This document shows positions 18,338 through 28,176 of a DNA stretch of 64,000 bases, piece after piece. Under the pieces are notes generated by a model. That model ran no database searches and was not told the origin of the DNA. It was given only the letters and a program-made list of their open reading frames with translations. The first letter of the stretch is position 1. Every line of letters begins with the position of its first letter. This DNA is from Sphingomonas gei (lineage in GTDB: Bacteria; Pseudomonadota; Alphaproteobacteria; Sphingomonadales; Sphingomonadaceae), in the NCBI RefSeq assembly GCF_004792685.1, contig NZ_SRXT01000001.1:124001-188000 (forward strand). Reading direction: 5' to 3'. The position numbers and the translations under genes were made by a program.

Positions 18338-18369
18338 GACCCGCGGGCGAGATATCTCGCCCGCGGGTC
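18338..18369. repeat. Perfect 32-bp palindrome
   Basis: The half-site GACCCGCGGGCGAGAT is followed immediately by its exact reverse complement, giving a 32-bp palindrome with no spacer. It lies between the divergent L,D-transpeptidase and SGNH hydrolase genes, about 97 bp upstream of the former and 165 bp upstream of the latter. It could be an operator for a dimeric regulator or a cruciform/hairpin. There is no following T-run, so a terminator is unlikely. Confidence 0.7.
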
Positions 18370-18534
18370 GAAACAGGGGCGCGGATCGCTGTCCGAACCC
18401 GAGCCCGGAGCCGCACCCATTCCGGGCTCCCTCGTAAGAACGGCAGCCGCGGCGCGAGCTTGCCAGCTTTGTTGCGGCCGTTAAGCTCGCTCGCAATGCG
18501 GGCGGGTGCCCGACCGCTGGAGACAGGAGAGCAC

Positions 18535-19257
18535 ATGTCCCGTATCGTCCGCCGCGGCTTCCTCGCAGGCGCGCTCGCGCTTCCGCTCGTCGCCCATGCC
18601 AAGGTGCAGCAAAGCGGTGAGGACAAGCGCCAGCGCCAGTTGCGCGACGACTGGCCGTGGCTCGGCCGCTATGCCGACGAAAATCGCGCGCTGCTCGCTG
18701 CGGGAACGAAGACCAACATCGTCTTCATGGGCGATTCGATCACCGAGGGATGGCGTCGCCAGCGCCCGGGCTTCTTCAAGCCGGGCCGGGTCGGCCGCGG
18801 GATCAGCGGTCAGACCACGCCGCAAATGGTGCTGCGGATGATGGCCGACGTCGTCGCGCTCAAGCCGCGCTACCTCCACATCATGGCCGCGACCAACGAC
18901 GTTGCCGGCAATACCGGCCCGATGACGCTCGCGCAGACTTTCGACAATTTCCGCATGATGATTGCGATCGCCCAGGCCAATCGCATCGAGGTGCTGCTCG
19001 CCTCGGTCCCGCCCGCGGATCGCTTCCCGTGGCGCCCGGGGGTCGAGACGGTCAAACCGATCCGCGCGATCAACGCCTGGCTCAAGCGCTATGCGAAGAC
19101 CGCGGGCGCGACGTGGATCGATTATTGGCCGGTGCTGGCCGACGCGAACGGCGCGATGAGGCCGGGCCTCGCAAATGACGGTGTCCACCCGACCGAGCAG
19201 GGCTACGATCTGATGGCGACCGTGATCGAACCATTCCTGCGCGCGCGGAAGATATGA
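18535..19257 (+). CDS. Secreted SGNH/GDSL-family hydrolase
   Basis: 240 residues from ATG 18535 after an AGGAGA Shine-Dalgarno. The Tat-like leader (RRGFLAGALALPLVAHA) directs export. The SGNH blocks are complete: FMGDSITEGW with Ser68, the glycine block GRGISGQTTPQ, the asparagine block AATNDVAG, and NDGVHPTEQGYD with His218. Such enzymes are esterases, often deacetylases acting on acetylated sugars or cell-wall glycans in the periplasm. Its neighbour is an L,D-transpeptidase on the opposite strand, so either cell-wall or plant-glycan deacetylation is possible. The substrate is not evident from sequence. Confidence 0.85.
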   Translation: MSRIVRRGFLAGALALPLVAHAKVQQSGEDKRQRQLRDDWPWLGRYADENRALLAAGTKTNIVFMGDSITEGWRRQRPGFFKPGRVGRGISGQTTPQMVLRMMADVVALKPRYLHIMAATNDVAGNTGPMTLAQTFDNFRMMIAIAQANRIEVLLASVPPADRFPWRPGVETVKPIRAINAWLKRYAKTAGATWIDYWPVLADANGAMRPGLANDGVHPTEQGYDLMATVIEPFLRARKI

Positions 19258-19264
19258 AGGAAGG

Positions 19265-19340
<76 letters not shown>

Positions 19341-19452
19341 ATTCCGGGGCGTTGCCGGCGCTCTTGGTGAGTGCGCCGCCGCGTTTGGAGGGGCGCGGTT
19401 AGCAAAGCTTGGGCGGATTGCAAACCCTAAAATGCGTGCGCCGTAAAATCCT

Positions 19453-20571
19453 CTACCAGCGCTGCTTGCGGCGGCTCTCGCGATCGATCGACATCAGGAT
19501 GCCGAAGCAGATCATGAACGTCATCTGCGCAGTGCCACCAAAGCTGATCAGCGGCAGTGGAATGCCCACCACCGGAGCGAGCCCCATCACCATCAGCATG
19601 TTGATCGACGAATAAAAGAAGATCGTTGCGGAGAGTCCGGCGGCGGTGAGCCGGCCGAACCTGGTCTTGGCGCGCATGCTCACGCTGATCCCCCAGCCGA
19701 TCAGGAAGCCGAAAGCCAGGATGATGAACAGCCCGCCCATCAGCCCCCATTCCTCCATCATCGTCGCAAGCGCGAAATCGGTATGGCCCTCGGGCAGGTA
19801 ATCGAGATGGCTCTGGGTGCCGTTGAGGAACCCCTTGCCGAAAATCCCGCCCGATCCGATCGCGATCTTGGACTGGCTGATGTGATAGCCGGTGCCGAGC
19901 GGATCGCTTTCGGGGCTCATGAACACGAGCACTCGGTTGCGCTGATAATCGTGGAGCACGAAATTGACGACGAGCGGGATCGCCGCGGCCATGGCCAGCC
20001 CGCCACCTATGAACAGTCGCAGCGGAATGCCCGAGAGGAACATCACCGCGACTCCGCTGCCGACGATCATCAACGCAGTGCCGAGATCGGGCTGGAGCAT
20101 CACCAGGGCCGCGGGCAGTCCGATCAGTACGGCCGCCGGCCACAGCGCGCCGAACTTGCGAATCTCGCTGGCCGGCAGGATTTCGTAGAATCGCGCCATC
20201 GTCAGCACGATGATCGGCTTCATCAGCTCCGAGGGCTGGAGGCGGATGATCCCGAGGTCGAGCCAGCGCTGGCTCCCGCCCGCGACCGCGCCGAGCGCTT
20301 CGACACCGAGCAGCATCAGCAAAATCACCCCGTACATTGGGAATGTGCCATGCGCCCAGAAGCGCTCGGGCACGCGGGACAGCGCGATCGCCATGCCGAA
20401 GAACACGAAGAAACGCAGGCCCTGCGAATACGCCCAGGGGTAGAGGCTTCCGCCCGCGGCGGAATAGAGCACGACCAGCCCGAAACAGCCCACCGCGAGG
20501 ACGAGCAGCAGGACCTTCCACGGCAATTGCGCCAGCGGGGCAGGGACCATGCCCGGTCCGATCCTGCTCAT
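19453..20571 (-). CDS. rodA: RodA peptidoglycan glycosyltransferase (SEDS family)
   Basis: 372 residues with about ten membrane helices. SEDS hallmarks are present: the GGSQRWLDLG segment, LQPSELMK, LQPDLGTALMI with the catalytic-region aspartate, DFALATMMEEWG and the late GIPLPLISFGG. RodA polymerises lipid II into glycan strands within the elongasome, with PBP2 as its transpeptidase partner. It overlaps mrdA by 4 bp, giving the conserved mreB-mreC-mreD-mrdA-rodA order. It is the last gene of that operon, and tRNA-Lys follows on the same strand. Confidence 0.96.
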   Translation of the reverse strand: MSRIGPGMVPAPLAQLPWKVLLLVLAVGCFGLVVLYSAAGGSLYPWAYSQGLRFFVFFGMAIALSRVPERFWAHGTFPMYGVILLMLLGVEALGAVAGGSQRWLDLGIIRLQPSELMKPIIVLTMARFYEILPASEIRKFGALWPAAVLIGLPAALVMLQPDLGTALMIVGSGVAVMFLSGIPLRLFIGGGLAMAAAIPLVVNFVLHDYQRNRVLVFMSPESDPLGTGYHISQSKIAIGSGGIFGKGFLNGTQSHLDYLPEGHTDFALATMMEEWGLMGGLFIILAFGFLIGWGISVSMRAKTRFGRLTAAGLSATIFFYSSINMLMVMGLAPVVGIPLPLISFGGTAQMTFMICFGILMSIDRESRRKQRW

Positions 20572-22604
20572 TCGGCCCGATCCTCGTTGCGTCCCGCCAC
20601 ATCGCCGACCGGAACGGTGGCATTGGCGGCCTCGGACACGACGTTGCTCGCCGCCGCTTCGGCGTCTTCGGGAACCGGCGGGGGAGGGGCGGCCTTGGCC
20701 GCAGCCTGGGCCGCCTTGAACGCCTCGCTCTTCTGCGCCAGCCGCTCGCTATAAGTGCCACCCCAGCCCTTCTCGAGCGCGTGCAGCGACGCCATCGCCT
20801 TCTCACGATCGAACAGGAACGTCATGATGTCGCGCGCGGTCGGCGCGACGTCGGTGACGGGATTGACGTGGCCATGATGCTCGAGGACGATCGACGCGGC
20901 ATAGCGCGGATTATCCCACGGCGCGAAGCAGACGAACAGCGCGTGATCGCGCAGTTTGAACGGCAACGAGGCGTTCTTGAGCACTCCCGAGCTGCGTTCG
21001 GCCGAAGTGATCGCGCGGACCTGCGCGGTCCCGGTCTTGCCGGCGAGTTCGATCCCGGAGATCGGCAAGCGCGCCTTGCCGCCGGTTCCGCCGCCGTTGA
21101 TCACTGCCCACATGCACTGGCGCACGGTCTGAATGTGCTGCGGATCGATGCCGAGCGACGGGGCGGGCTCATGGACCCCGTCGAGCAATAGCCGCGGCAC
21201 GATCGCGCGGCCCTGCGCCATCCGCGCCGCCATCACTGCAAGCTGGAGTGGGTTGGCGAGGACATAGCCCTGGCCGATCGAGGCGTTGACCGAGTCCGCG
21301 ATGGTCCAGGGCTGCTTGTACTTTTTCTCCTTCCAGGCGCTGTCCGGGACGGTGCCGAAGCGCTGGCTGGTATAGGGCAGGTCGAAGCGCTGCCCGAGAC
21401 CCATCTCGCGCACCGTCGGCGCGAACGCGTCGTAGCCAAGCTCGCGCGCCATCGAATAGAAATAGATGTCGCAGCTCTGCGCCACCGCGCGTTCCATATT
21501 GACCGCACCATGGCCTCGCCGGCTGTGGCAGTGGAAGGCGCGACGCCCGACCTGGAGCGCGCCGGTGCAATTGACCGTGGCGTTCGGCGAAATCCCCGCG
21601 CGCAGCACCGCCAGCGCGTGCATCGGCTTCACCGTCGAACCAGGGGGATAGAGTCCCTGCAGCACCTTGTTCATCAGCGGCACGTGGTCGTCGCCAGAGA
21701 GCATCTTCCACTCGGTCTGGCTGATCCCGTCCGAGAAGCTGTTCGGGTCGTAGCCAGGCATCGAGACCATTGCGAGCACGTCGCCGGTCAGGCAATCGAG
21801 CACGACGATCGAGCCCGAATTGTCGGCCAGCCGGCGCGCGCAATATTCCTGAAGTCCCGCGTCGATGGTGAGCTTGACGGTCTTGCCGGGCACGTCTGGC
21901 CGCGTCGCCAGTTCGCGCACCAGTTTGCCGCGCGCGGTGACCTCGACGCGCTTCGCGCCGGCGGTTCCGCGCAGCCGATTCTCGAGGGTCTTCTCGAGCC
22001 CGTCCTTGCCCATTTTGAAGCCGGGCGTGACCATCAGCGGGTCTTTGCTCTCCTTATATTGTTCGGCGGAGGCCGCGCCGACATAGCCGATCAAATGGCC
22101 GACCCCAGCGCCGAGCGGGTAGTTGCGGGTGAAGCCCTGCGTCGCCTGGACACCCGGCAGCTCGGGCAGCCGGACCAGCACCATCGCGTAGCGCTCCCAG
22201 TCGAGGCTTTCCTTCACCTGCACCGGCTGGAAGCCCTGAGCGCGCTTGAGGTCGGTGGCGATGCGGGCCATGTCCTCCGGCGTGAGGCCGAGCATCTGCT
22301 GGAGCGCGGCGAGGGTCTCCTCGCGTTTCTCCAGCCGATCCGGAATCAGGTCGACGCGGAAATCGGTGCGGTTGTTGGCAAGCGGCTGGCCGTTGCGATC
22401 GACGATCCAGCCGCGGCGCGGCGGGCTCAGCGTCAGGCTGACCCGGTTATCCTCGGCCATCATTTTGTAGCGTTCGTTCTCGAACACCGAGAGCCAGGTC
22501 ATGCGTCCGGCCAGCACCAATGCGATCGACGCCTGGGCGCCCCCCATCAGCAGGGCGCGTCGCGAAAAACTGTAGGTCTGCGAGGCTTCGGTGACTTTCA
22601 GCAC
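20568..22604 (-). CDS. mrdA: Penicillin-binding protein 2
   Basis: 678 residues. An N-terminal membrane helix (LLMGGAQASIALVLAGRM) is followed by the PBP dimerisation domain and the transpeptidase domain with SxxK in PPGSTVKP and the KTG motif in ELAGKTGTAQ. The extended Ala/Pro-rich tail after about residue 610 is low-complexity and probably flexible. PBP2 crosslinks the strands made by RodA during cell elongation. The start at 22604 is one base from the mreD stop region, consistent with co-translation. The protein is somewhat longer than the E. coli enzyme because of that tail. Confidence 0.95.
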   Translation of the reverse strand: MLKVTEASQTYSFSRRALLMGGAQASIALVLAGRMTWLSVFENERYKMMAEDNRVSLTLSPPRRGWIVDRNGQPLANNRTDFRVDLIPDRLEKREETLAALQQMLGLTPEDMARIATDLKRAQGFQPVQVKESLDWERYAMVLVRLPELPGVQATQGFTRNYPLGAGVGHLIGYVGAASAEQYKESKDPLMVTPGFKMGKDGLEKTLENRLRGTAGAKRVEVTARGKLVRELATRPDVPGKTVKLTIDAGLQEYCARRLADNSGSIVVLDCLTGDVLAMVSMPGYDPNSFSDGISQTEWKMLSGDDHVPLMNKVLQGLYPPGSTVKPMHALAVLRAGISPNATVNCTGALQVGRRAFHCHSRRGHGAVNMERAVAQSCDIYFYSMARELGYDAFAPTVREMGLGQRFDLPYTSQRFGTVPDSAWKEKKYKQPWTIADSVNASIGQGYVLANPLQLAVMAARMAQGRAIVPRLLLDGVHEPAPSLGIDPQHIQTVRQCMWAVINGGGTGGKARLPISGIELAGKTGTAQVRAITSAERSSGVLKNASLPFKLRDHALFVCFAPWDNPRYAASIVLEHHGHVNPVTDVAPTARDIMTFLFDREKAMASLHALEKGWGGTYSERLAQKSEAFKAAQAAAKAAPPPPVPEDAEAAASNVVSEAANATVPVGDVAGRNEDRAE

Positions 22605-22605
22605 C

Positions 22606-23118
22606 TCATTGCTTCCTCACATCGCGGTCGCACCAAGCGCACAGTCGATAAATCAGCGGGAACAACGCGGCCGACGCCAACATCTGAAGCAGCAATGCCG
22701 TATCGACATGCGCGCCGAATGGCGAGGCGACGAGGCGCCCGGCAATCAGGCAAAAACCGATGGCGCCGGATGCGATCAGCCAGTCTTGCCAGAAATCGCG
22801 CCATACCAGCCGCGTATCTAGCACGTCGATCGCCAGCACGCACAATGTCCACAGGAGCATCGCCGAGCCCAAGGGCTGGCCGCTCACCATGTCGTCGAAC
22901 AAGCCGAGCAGCACCGGGACCCAGACGCGCATCGAGTCGCCGCGCAGCATTCGCCAGCCGAGTAGGACCATTAGCCCGAAGGGCGGCAGAAACGGCACGA
23001 CCGCCACCACCGGCAGCAACGTCATCAGCGAACCCAGCATCACCGAGAGCGGCGCAAGCCACACGGCGCGCGGGGGCTTTTCGGACTGACCCATGGGGAT
23101 GAATTCGACGGGGCTCAC
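22606..23118 (-). CDS. mreD: Rod-shape-determining protein MreD
   Basis: 170 residues, almost entirely hydrophobic, with five or six predicted membrane helices and the family-typical FGLMVLLGWRM and VLLGLFDDMVSGQPLG (the LGLxxDxxxGxPLG signature). MreD is an integral inner-membrane component of the elongasome linking MreC with PBP2/RodA. It overlaps mreC by 4 bp. Confidence 0.93.
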   Translation of the reverse strand: MSPVEFIPMGQSEKPPRAVWLAPLSVMLGSLMTLLPVVAVVPFLPPFGLMVLLGWRMLRGDSMRVWVPVLLGLFDDMVSGQPLGSAMLLWTLCVLAIDVLDTRLVWRDFWQDWLIASGAIGFCLIAGRLVASPFGAHVDTALLLQMLASAALFPLIYRLCAWCDRDVRKQ

Positions 23119-24005
23119 GGTGCCGGCTTGGGCTGGATGGTCGGCGATGGGGCGGGGGCCGGTTCGGGCAGATAGGTCTGCTGGACGAGCGCGAAATCGA
23201 GCGCGTCGGGATTGGCGGCCGGCTGGGCGACCGCGATATCACCCTGGTTGCGGATTACGCGCGCCACGACGATGTTGGGCGAGAATACGCCGCCGGTTCC
23301 CGAAGTGACGAAGACGTCGCCGATCCTGAACCCCATTGTGGAGACGCTCGCCGAGCGAATATCGAGCAATCCATCGCCTCGGCCCGAGGCAATTGCAGGA
23401 AGCCCGTCGCGGACGCGGCGAACAGGAACGATGCTCTCGGGGTCGACCAGCAGCAGCACGCGCGCGCTGTTGGGGCTGGTCTCGATCACTTGGCCGATCA
23501 GCCCGGAGGGGTCGCGCACTGGCTGGCCGCGCTTGACGCCCTGCCAGGAGCCGGCATTGAGCGTCGCGTAGCGCCGTGTGCTCGATGACGAACTGTTGAC
23601 CAAACGAGCCGCAACGATCGCGTCGGTCGTCACGTCACGCAACTTGACCAGCTCACGCAGCCTGCGGTTCTCCTGTTCGAGTGTCTGTGCGCGAGCAACC
23701 GTCAGTGCATCCTTGGCGAGCTGCTTCTTCAGCCGCGCATTCTCACCATGCACGGCAAAGTAGCTGCCTATCCCGTCGGGGATGCCCGATAGGCCGCGCC
23801 GCGCCCAATGCAGGCCTGAGGCAACCGGCGTCGTGATCTCGGAGAACACCGAGCGGAGCGCCGCGAACGCCGGCGGGTTGAACGTCGACAGCAACAGCAG
23901 CACCGCGCCGATCAGCGCACCGCCGGCCGCACCGACATAGCCGATGAACCGTCCATATTGCGCCCGCCGCGAAAACCCGGGGCGCCGGTTGCGTGGCGGC
24001 GCCAT
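23115..24005 (-). CDS. mreC: Rod-shape-determining protein MreC
   Basis: 296 residues. One N-terminal membrane anchor (AAGGALIGAVLLLLSTF) is followed by a coiled-coil (ENARLKKQLAKDALTVARAQTLEQEN begins near residue 75) and the two beta-barrel MreC domains with GLIGQVIETSPNSARVLLL. The C-terminus is a short Pro-rich tail. MreC is a periplasmic scaffold binding PBP2. The gene lies 13 bp downstream of mreB and overlaps mreD. Confidence 0.94.
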   Translation of the reverse strand: MAPPRNRRPGFSRRAQYGRFIGYVGAAGGALIGAVLLLLSTFNPPAFAALRSVFSEITTPVASGLHWARRGLSGIPDGIGSYFAVHGENARLKKQLAKDALTVARAQTLEQENRRLRELVKLRDVTTDAIVAARLVNSSSSSTRRYATLNAGSWQGVKRGQPVRDPSGLIGQVIETSPNSARVLLLVDPESIVPVRRVRDGLPAIASGRGDGLLDIRSASVSTMGFRIGDVFVTSGTGGVFSPNIVVARVIRNQGDIAVAQPAANPDALDFALVQQTYLPEPAPAPSPTIQPKPAP

Positions 24006-24018
24006 GTCCGTAAGCTCC

Positions 24019-25113
<1,095 letters not shown>

Positions 25114-25207
25114 TTAGACCGGACCCTTCCGGGGCGGACAATAAATCCGTCTCGGTGCGTGCGCTTGCGGGTCGCGGGATGCCGCCCGTTGGGCTAGACA
25201 GACTGCC

Positions 25208-27016
25208 ATGTCAATACGCCGTCTCCCCGAGCATCTTGTCAACCGGATTGCAGCCGGCGAAGTGGTCGAACGCCCCGCCAGCGCGCTGAAAGAACTAGTC
25301 GAAAACGCTATCGACGCCGGTGCCGCCCGGATCGCCGTCCGCCTCGCCGCGGGCGGCACCGAATTGATCGAAGTCACCGACGATGGCTGCGGCATGACGC
25401 CCGCCGATATGATGCTCGCGCTTGAGCGTCATGCGACGTCGAAGCTGCCTGACGACGCGATCGAGGCAGTCGCGACGTTGGGTTTTCGCGGCGAGGCGTT
25501 GCCGTCGATCGCCAGCGTCGCCCAGCTGACGATCGAGAGCAGGGTGCGCGGCGCCGATGGCTGGTCGCGCACGGTCGACAATGGCGAATGCGTGGCCGAA
25601 GGGCCGGCCGCGCTGCCGCCGGGCACACGCGTCCGCGTCGAGCAATTGTTCGCGCGCGTTCCGGCGCGCCGCAAGTTCCTGCGCTCGGCGCGCGCCGAAT
25701 ATGGCGCGAGCATGGACGTAGTGAAACGGCTGGCAATGGCACGGCCGGACATTGCCTTCTCGGTCGAGCATGACGGGCGCCGGGCGCTCTCGGTCCAGGG
25801 CGGCGAATCCCGCCCCGAGCGGGTCGCGGCGCTCACCGATCGCGACTTGGCGGAGAACAGCGTCGCGATCGACTTCGCCCGCGAGAGCCTGCTGCTCGGC
25901 GGCGTCGCCGGGCTGCCGACCTTCAATCGCGGTGTCGCGGATCACCAATATCTTTTCGTCAATGGCCGGCCGGTAAAGGACCGGCTGCTCGTCGGCGCGG
26001 TCCGCGGTGCCTATGCCGAAATGCTCGCGCGCGACCGGCATCCGGTTGTCGCGCTGTTTCTCGAAATCCCGCCCGATCAGGTCGACGTCAACGTCCACCC
26101 CGCCAAGACCGAAGTCCGCTTCCGCGATCCCGCATTGGTCCGCGGGATGATCGTCAGCGGCCTGCGTCGTGCGCTCGATGAGGCGGGTCATCGCAGCGTC
26201 CAACGGCCGAGCGAGGCCGCCCTGGGGATGTGGACGTCGGAAAGGCCGTCCGCTCCCCAGCTGGGAGAAGTCTCGACCGAATGGTTTGGGGCACAGGCCC
26301 ACCATCCCTTCGCTGAAGGGGAGGGTCTAAGGCATTATTCCGGGGTGGCGCTGCACGATCGCCGCCCCAATTTCCTCACACCGCAGCCACAGGCCCGCGC
26401 CGAGCCGGCGTACGCGCCCGTTCCGCAGAGGATCGACTTCCCGCTCGGCGTCGCTCGCGGGCAAGTCGCCAAGACCTATATCGTCGCCGAAGCCGAGGAC
26501 GGACTCGTCCTCGTCGACCAGCACGCCGCGCACGAGCGCCTCGTCCTTGAGCGGATGCGCCGCGCGATGCAGGGCGGCGGGGTGCCGAGCCAGGCCTTGC
26601 TCCTCCCGGAAGTCGTCGAACTCGACGAGCCCGGCTGCGATCGGCTCGAGGCGCGCATCGGCGAACTGGCCCAGTTTGGCCTCGAACTCGAGCGCTTCGG
26701 TCCGCGCGCGATGCTCGTCCGCGCCACGCCCGCCGCGCTGGGGCAGGGCGACGTCCACGGCCTCGTCACCGATCTCGCCGACGAGCTCGCCAGCTTCGAC
26801 GAAGCGCTGTCGCTCAAGGAGCGCCTCGATCACGTCGCCTCGACCATGGCCTGCCACGGCTCGGTCCGCGCTGGCCGCATCCTTTCGGTTGCCGAGATGA
26901 ACGCGCTCCTCCGCGAGATGGAAGTCACGCCGCATTCGGGCCAATGCAACCACGGTCGCCCGACCTGGGTGAAGCTGGCGCACGGCGATATCGAGAAGCT
27001 GTTCGGGCGGAAATGA
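25208..27016 (+). CDS. mutL: DNA mismatch repair protein MutL
   Basis: 602 residues. The N-terminal GHKL ATPase carries ELVENAIDAGA, the DDGCGM loop and GFRGEALPSIAS. The C-terminal dimerisation domain contains DQHAAHERLVLE, matching the DQHA-x2-E-x4-E endonuclease motif, and ends with SGQCNHGRPTWVKL. MutL couples MutS mismatch recognition to strand processing, here probably with its own nicking activity, as expected in bacteria without MutH. The linker near residues 355-385 includes a short palindrome-like GGxEGEGLRH stretch that may be a repeat remnant. It is monocistronic and divergent from mreB. Confidence 0.96.
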   Translation: MSIRRLPEHLVNRIAAGEVVERPASALKELVENAIDAGAARIAVRLAAGGTELIEVTDDGCGMTPADMMLALERHATSKLPDDAIEAVATLGFRGEALPSIASVAQLTIESRVRGADGWSRTVDNGECVAEGPAALPPGTRVRVEQLFARVPARRKFLRSARAEYGASMDVVKRLAMARPDIAFSVEHDGRRALSVQGGESRPERVAALTDRDLAENSVAIDFARESLLLGGVAGLPTFNRGVADHQYLFVNGRPVKDRLLVGAVRGAYAEMLARDRHPVVALFLEIPPDQVDVNVHPAKTEVRFRDPALVRGMIVSGLRRALDEAGHRSVQRPSEAALGMWTSERPSAPQLGEVSTEWFGAQAHHPFAEGEGLRHYSGVALHDRRPNFLTPQPQARAEPAYAPVPQRIDFPLGVARGQVAKTYIVAEAEDGLVLVDQHAAHERLVLERMRRAMQGGGVPSQALLLPEVVELDEPGCDRLEARIGELAQFGLELERFGPRAMLVRATPAALGQGDVHGLVTDLADELASFDEALSLKERLDHVASTMACHGSVRAGRILSVAEMNALLREMEVTPHSGQCNHGRPTWVKLAHGDIEKLFGRK

Positions 27017-27056
27017 GCGAAATGAACGCCAGCCAAATATCACGTTCAGTTCGCTG

Positions 27057-27107
27057 CAACCTTGTTCGCCAAGGCTCGTTTTACAGCCGAACAGTCGAAC
27101 AAGGTTG
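27057..27107 (+). promoter_or_regulatory. 12-bp inverted repeat spanning the ribosome-binding site of the tiny lipoprotein gene
   Basis: CAACCTTGTTCG (27057-27068) and its exact complement CGAACAAGGTTG (27096-27107) flank a 27-nt loop. The right arm contains AAGG, the only Shine-Dalgarno-like sequence before ATG 27115. In the mRNA the hairpin would hide that site. It could instead be a protein-binding dyad. There is no T-run, so it is not a mutL terminator. Confidence 0.55.
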
Positions 27108-27114
27108 ACGCCCG

Positions 27115-27192
27115 ATGACCAAGTTGATGCCGGTGATACTCGCTCTCATCCCGCTCGCGGCCGTCATCAGCGCCTGCGTTTCGTGCCCGTAA
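27115..27192 (+). CDS. 25-residue small lipoprotein candidate
   Basis: A complete frame ATG to TAA encodes MTKLMPVILALIPLAAVISA followed by CVSCP. It has a basic start, a hydrophobic core and a lipobox-like VISAC that would leave a mature peptide of only five residues. It resembles very small entericidin-like lipoproteins in size and design, but I recognise no specific family. Support comes from the upstream hairpin with the AAGG site, the isolated position between mutL and a strong terminator 34 bp downstream, and the signal-like composition. A chance frame of this length is possible. Confidence 0.5.
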   Translation: MTKLMPVILALIPLAAVISACVSCP

Positions 27193-27225
27193 CCGCACCC
27201 AGATCATAGCCCCCGAACCTGATCC

Positions 27226-27258
27226 GGCCCGTCGCACCTGGTGTGGCGGGCCTTTTTC
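27226..27258 (+). terminator. Rho-independent terminator
   Basis: The stem GGCCCG/CGGGCC, extended by inner GCAC/GTGT pairing, is followed by TTTTT. It ends plus-strand transcription from mutL or the small lipoprotein gene. Confidence 0.75.
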
Positions 27259-27271
27259 TTGGCCGCGCAAG

Positions 27272-27304
27272 AAAAAGGCCGCCCCGGACTACCGGAGCGG
27301 CCTT
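27272..27304 (-). terminator. Rho-independent terminator of the rpsF-rpsR-rplI operon
   Basis: On the minus strand AAGGCCGC/GCGGCCTT with inner CCGG pairing precedes a T-run (complement of the A-run at 27272-27276). It lies 22 bp after the rplI stop and faces the plus-strand terminator. Confidence 0.8.
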
Positions 27305-27325
27305 GTTTCCATCGTCGGCAAAGGC

Positions 27326-27925
27326 TCAGCCCTCGGCGTTCTCGCCTTCAGGTGCCGACTGCGCTTCGGCAGTCGCGCCCGGCTCGGCGTTGGGATCGTA
27401 ATCCTCGACGAAGCCGGCTTCGTCCTTCTCGAACATCGCCGTCATCACGTCGACGCCCTGCGACTGCATCTCGGCCTCTTCAGGTGAGCGGGCCACGTTG
27501 ACCTTGACGATCACCGAGACCTCGGGGTGCAGAGCAACCTTGATGTCGTACACGCCGATCGCCTTGATCGGCTTGTCGAGCACGATCTGCGCCTTGGTGA
27601 CCTTGTGGCCGTCGGCAGTGATTGCCTCGACCAGATCGCGCGCTGCGACCGAACCGTAAAGCTGGCCGGTGTTCGAAGCCTGACGGATCAGCGTGACCGA
27701 AACGTCGTTGAAATTGCCGGCTTCCTTTTCGGCATCACCACGGCGCGAAGCGTTGTCGGCTTCGATCCGCGCGCGATTGGCTTCGAAGACCTTGCGGTTG
27801 GCGGCGTTCGAACGGAGCGCCTTCTTGTTGGGCAGAAGGAAGTTGCGGGCGAACCCGTCTTTGACCTTCACCACGTCGCCGATGGCGCCGAGCTTCTCGA
27901 CGCGCTCAAGCAGGATGACTTCCAT
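27326..27925 (-). CDS. rplI: Ribosomal protein L9
   Basis: 199 residues. It begins MEVILLERVEKLGAIGDVVKVKDGFARNFL, the diagnostic L9 N-terminal domain that binds 23S rRNA, followed by the long connecting helix and the C-terminal domain (SVAARDLVEAI). After about residue 150 there is an acidic, Ala/Glu-rich extension (EDYDPNAEPGATAEA), making the protein longer than the roughly 150 residues of E. coli L9. Such tails occur in sphingomonads. It is the last gene of the small ribosomal operon. Confidence 0.97.
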   Translation of the reverse strand: MEVILLERVEKLGAIGDVVKVKDGFARNFLLPNKKALRSNAANRKVFEANRARIEADNASRRGDAEKEAGNFNDVSVTLIRQASNTGQLYGSVAARDLVEAITADGHKVTKAQIVLDKPIKAIGVYDIKVALHPEVSVIVKVNVARSPEEAEMQSQGVDVMTAMFEKDEAGFVEDYDPNAEPGATAEAQSAPEGENAEG

Positions 27926-27937
27926 GCTATCTGCTCC

Positions 27938-28162
27938 TTACTTGACGATGTAGGGCAGCAGGCCCAGGTGACGGGCGCGCTTGATGGCCTGGGCCAGCTC
28001 GCGCTGCTTCTTCGCGCTCACCGAAGTGATGCGCGAGGGGACGATCTTGCCGCGCTCGGACACGAAGCCCTGGAGTAGACGGACATCCTTATAGTCGATC
28101 CGGGGCGCGTCCTTCGCGGAGAAGGGGCAGCTCTTGCGACGGCGGAAAAATGGGCGTGCCAT
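27938..28162 (-). CDS. rpsR: Ribosomal protein S18
   Basis: 74 residues with the S18 core: [11 protein letters not shown] at the N-terminus, [25 protein letters not shown] in the middle and [22 protein letters not shown] helix at the end. It binds S6 in the 30S platform. It lies 14 bp after rpsF and 12 bp before rplI. Confidence 0.97.
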   Translation of the reverse strand: MARPFFRRRKSCPFSAKDAPRIDYKDVRLLQGFVSERGKIVPSRITSVSAKKQRELAQAIKRARHLGLLPYIVK

Positions 28163-28176
28163 GGTTCAATAACTCC

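Noticed and set aside
26270..26345. Short palindrome-like sequence (CCCTTCGCTGAAGGGGAGGG) in the mutL linker
   Set aside because: It resembles a repeat remnant, but the arms are only about 5-7 bp and the MutL linker is naturally variable, so insertion cannot be claimed.
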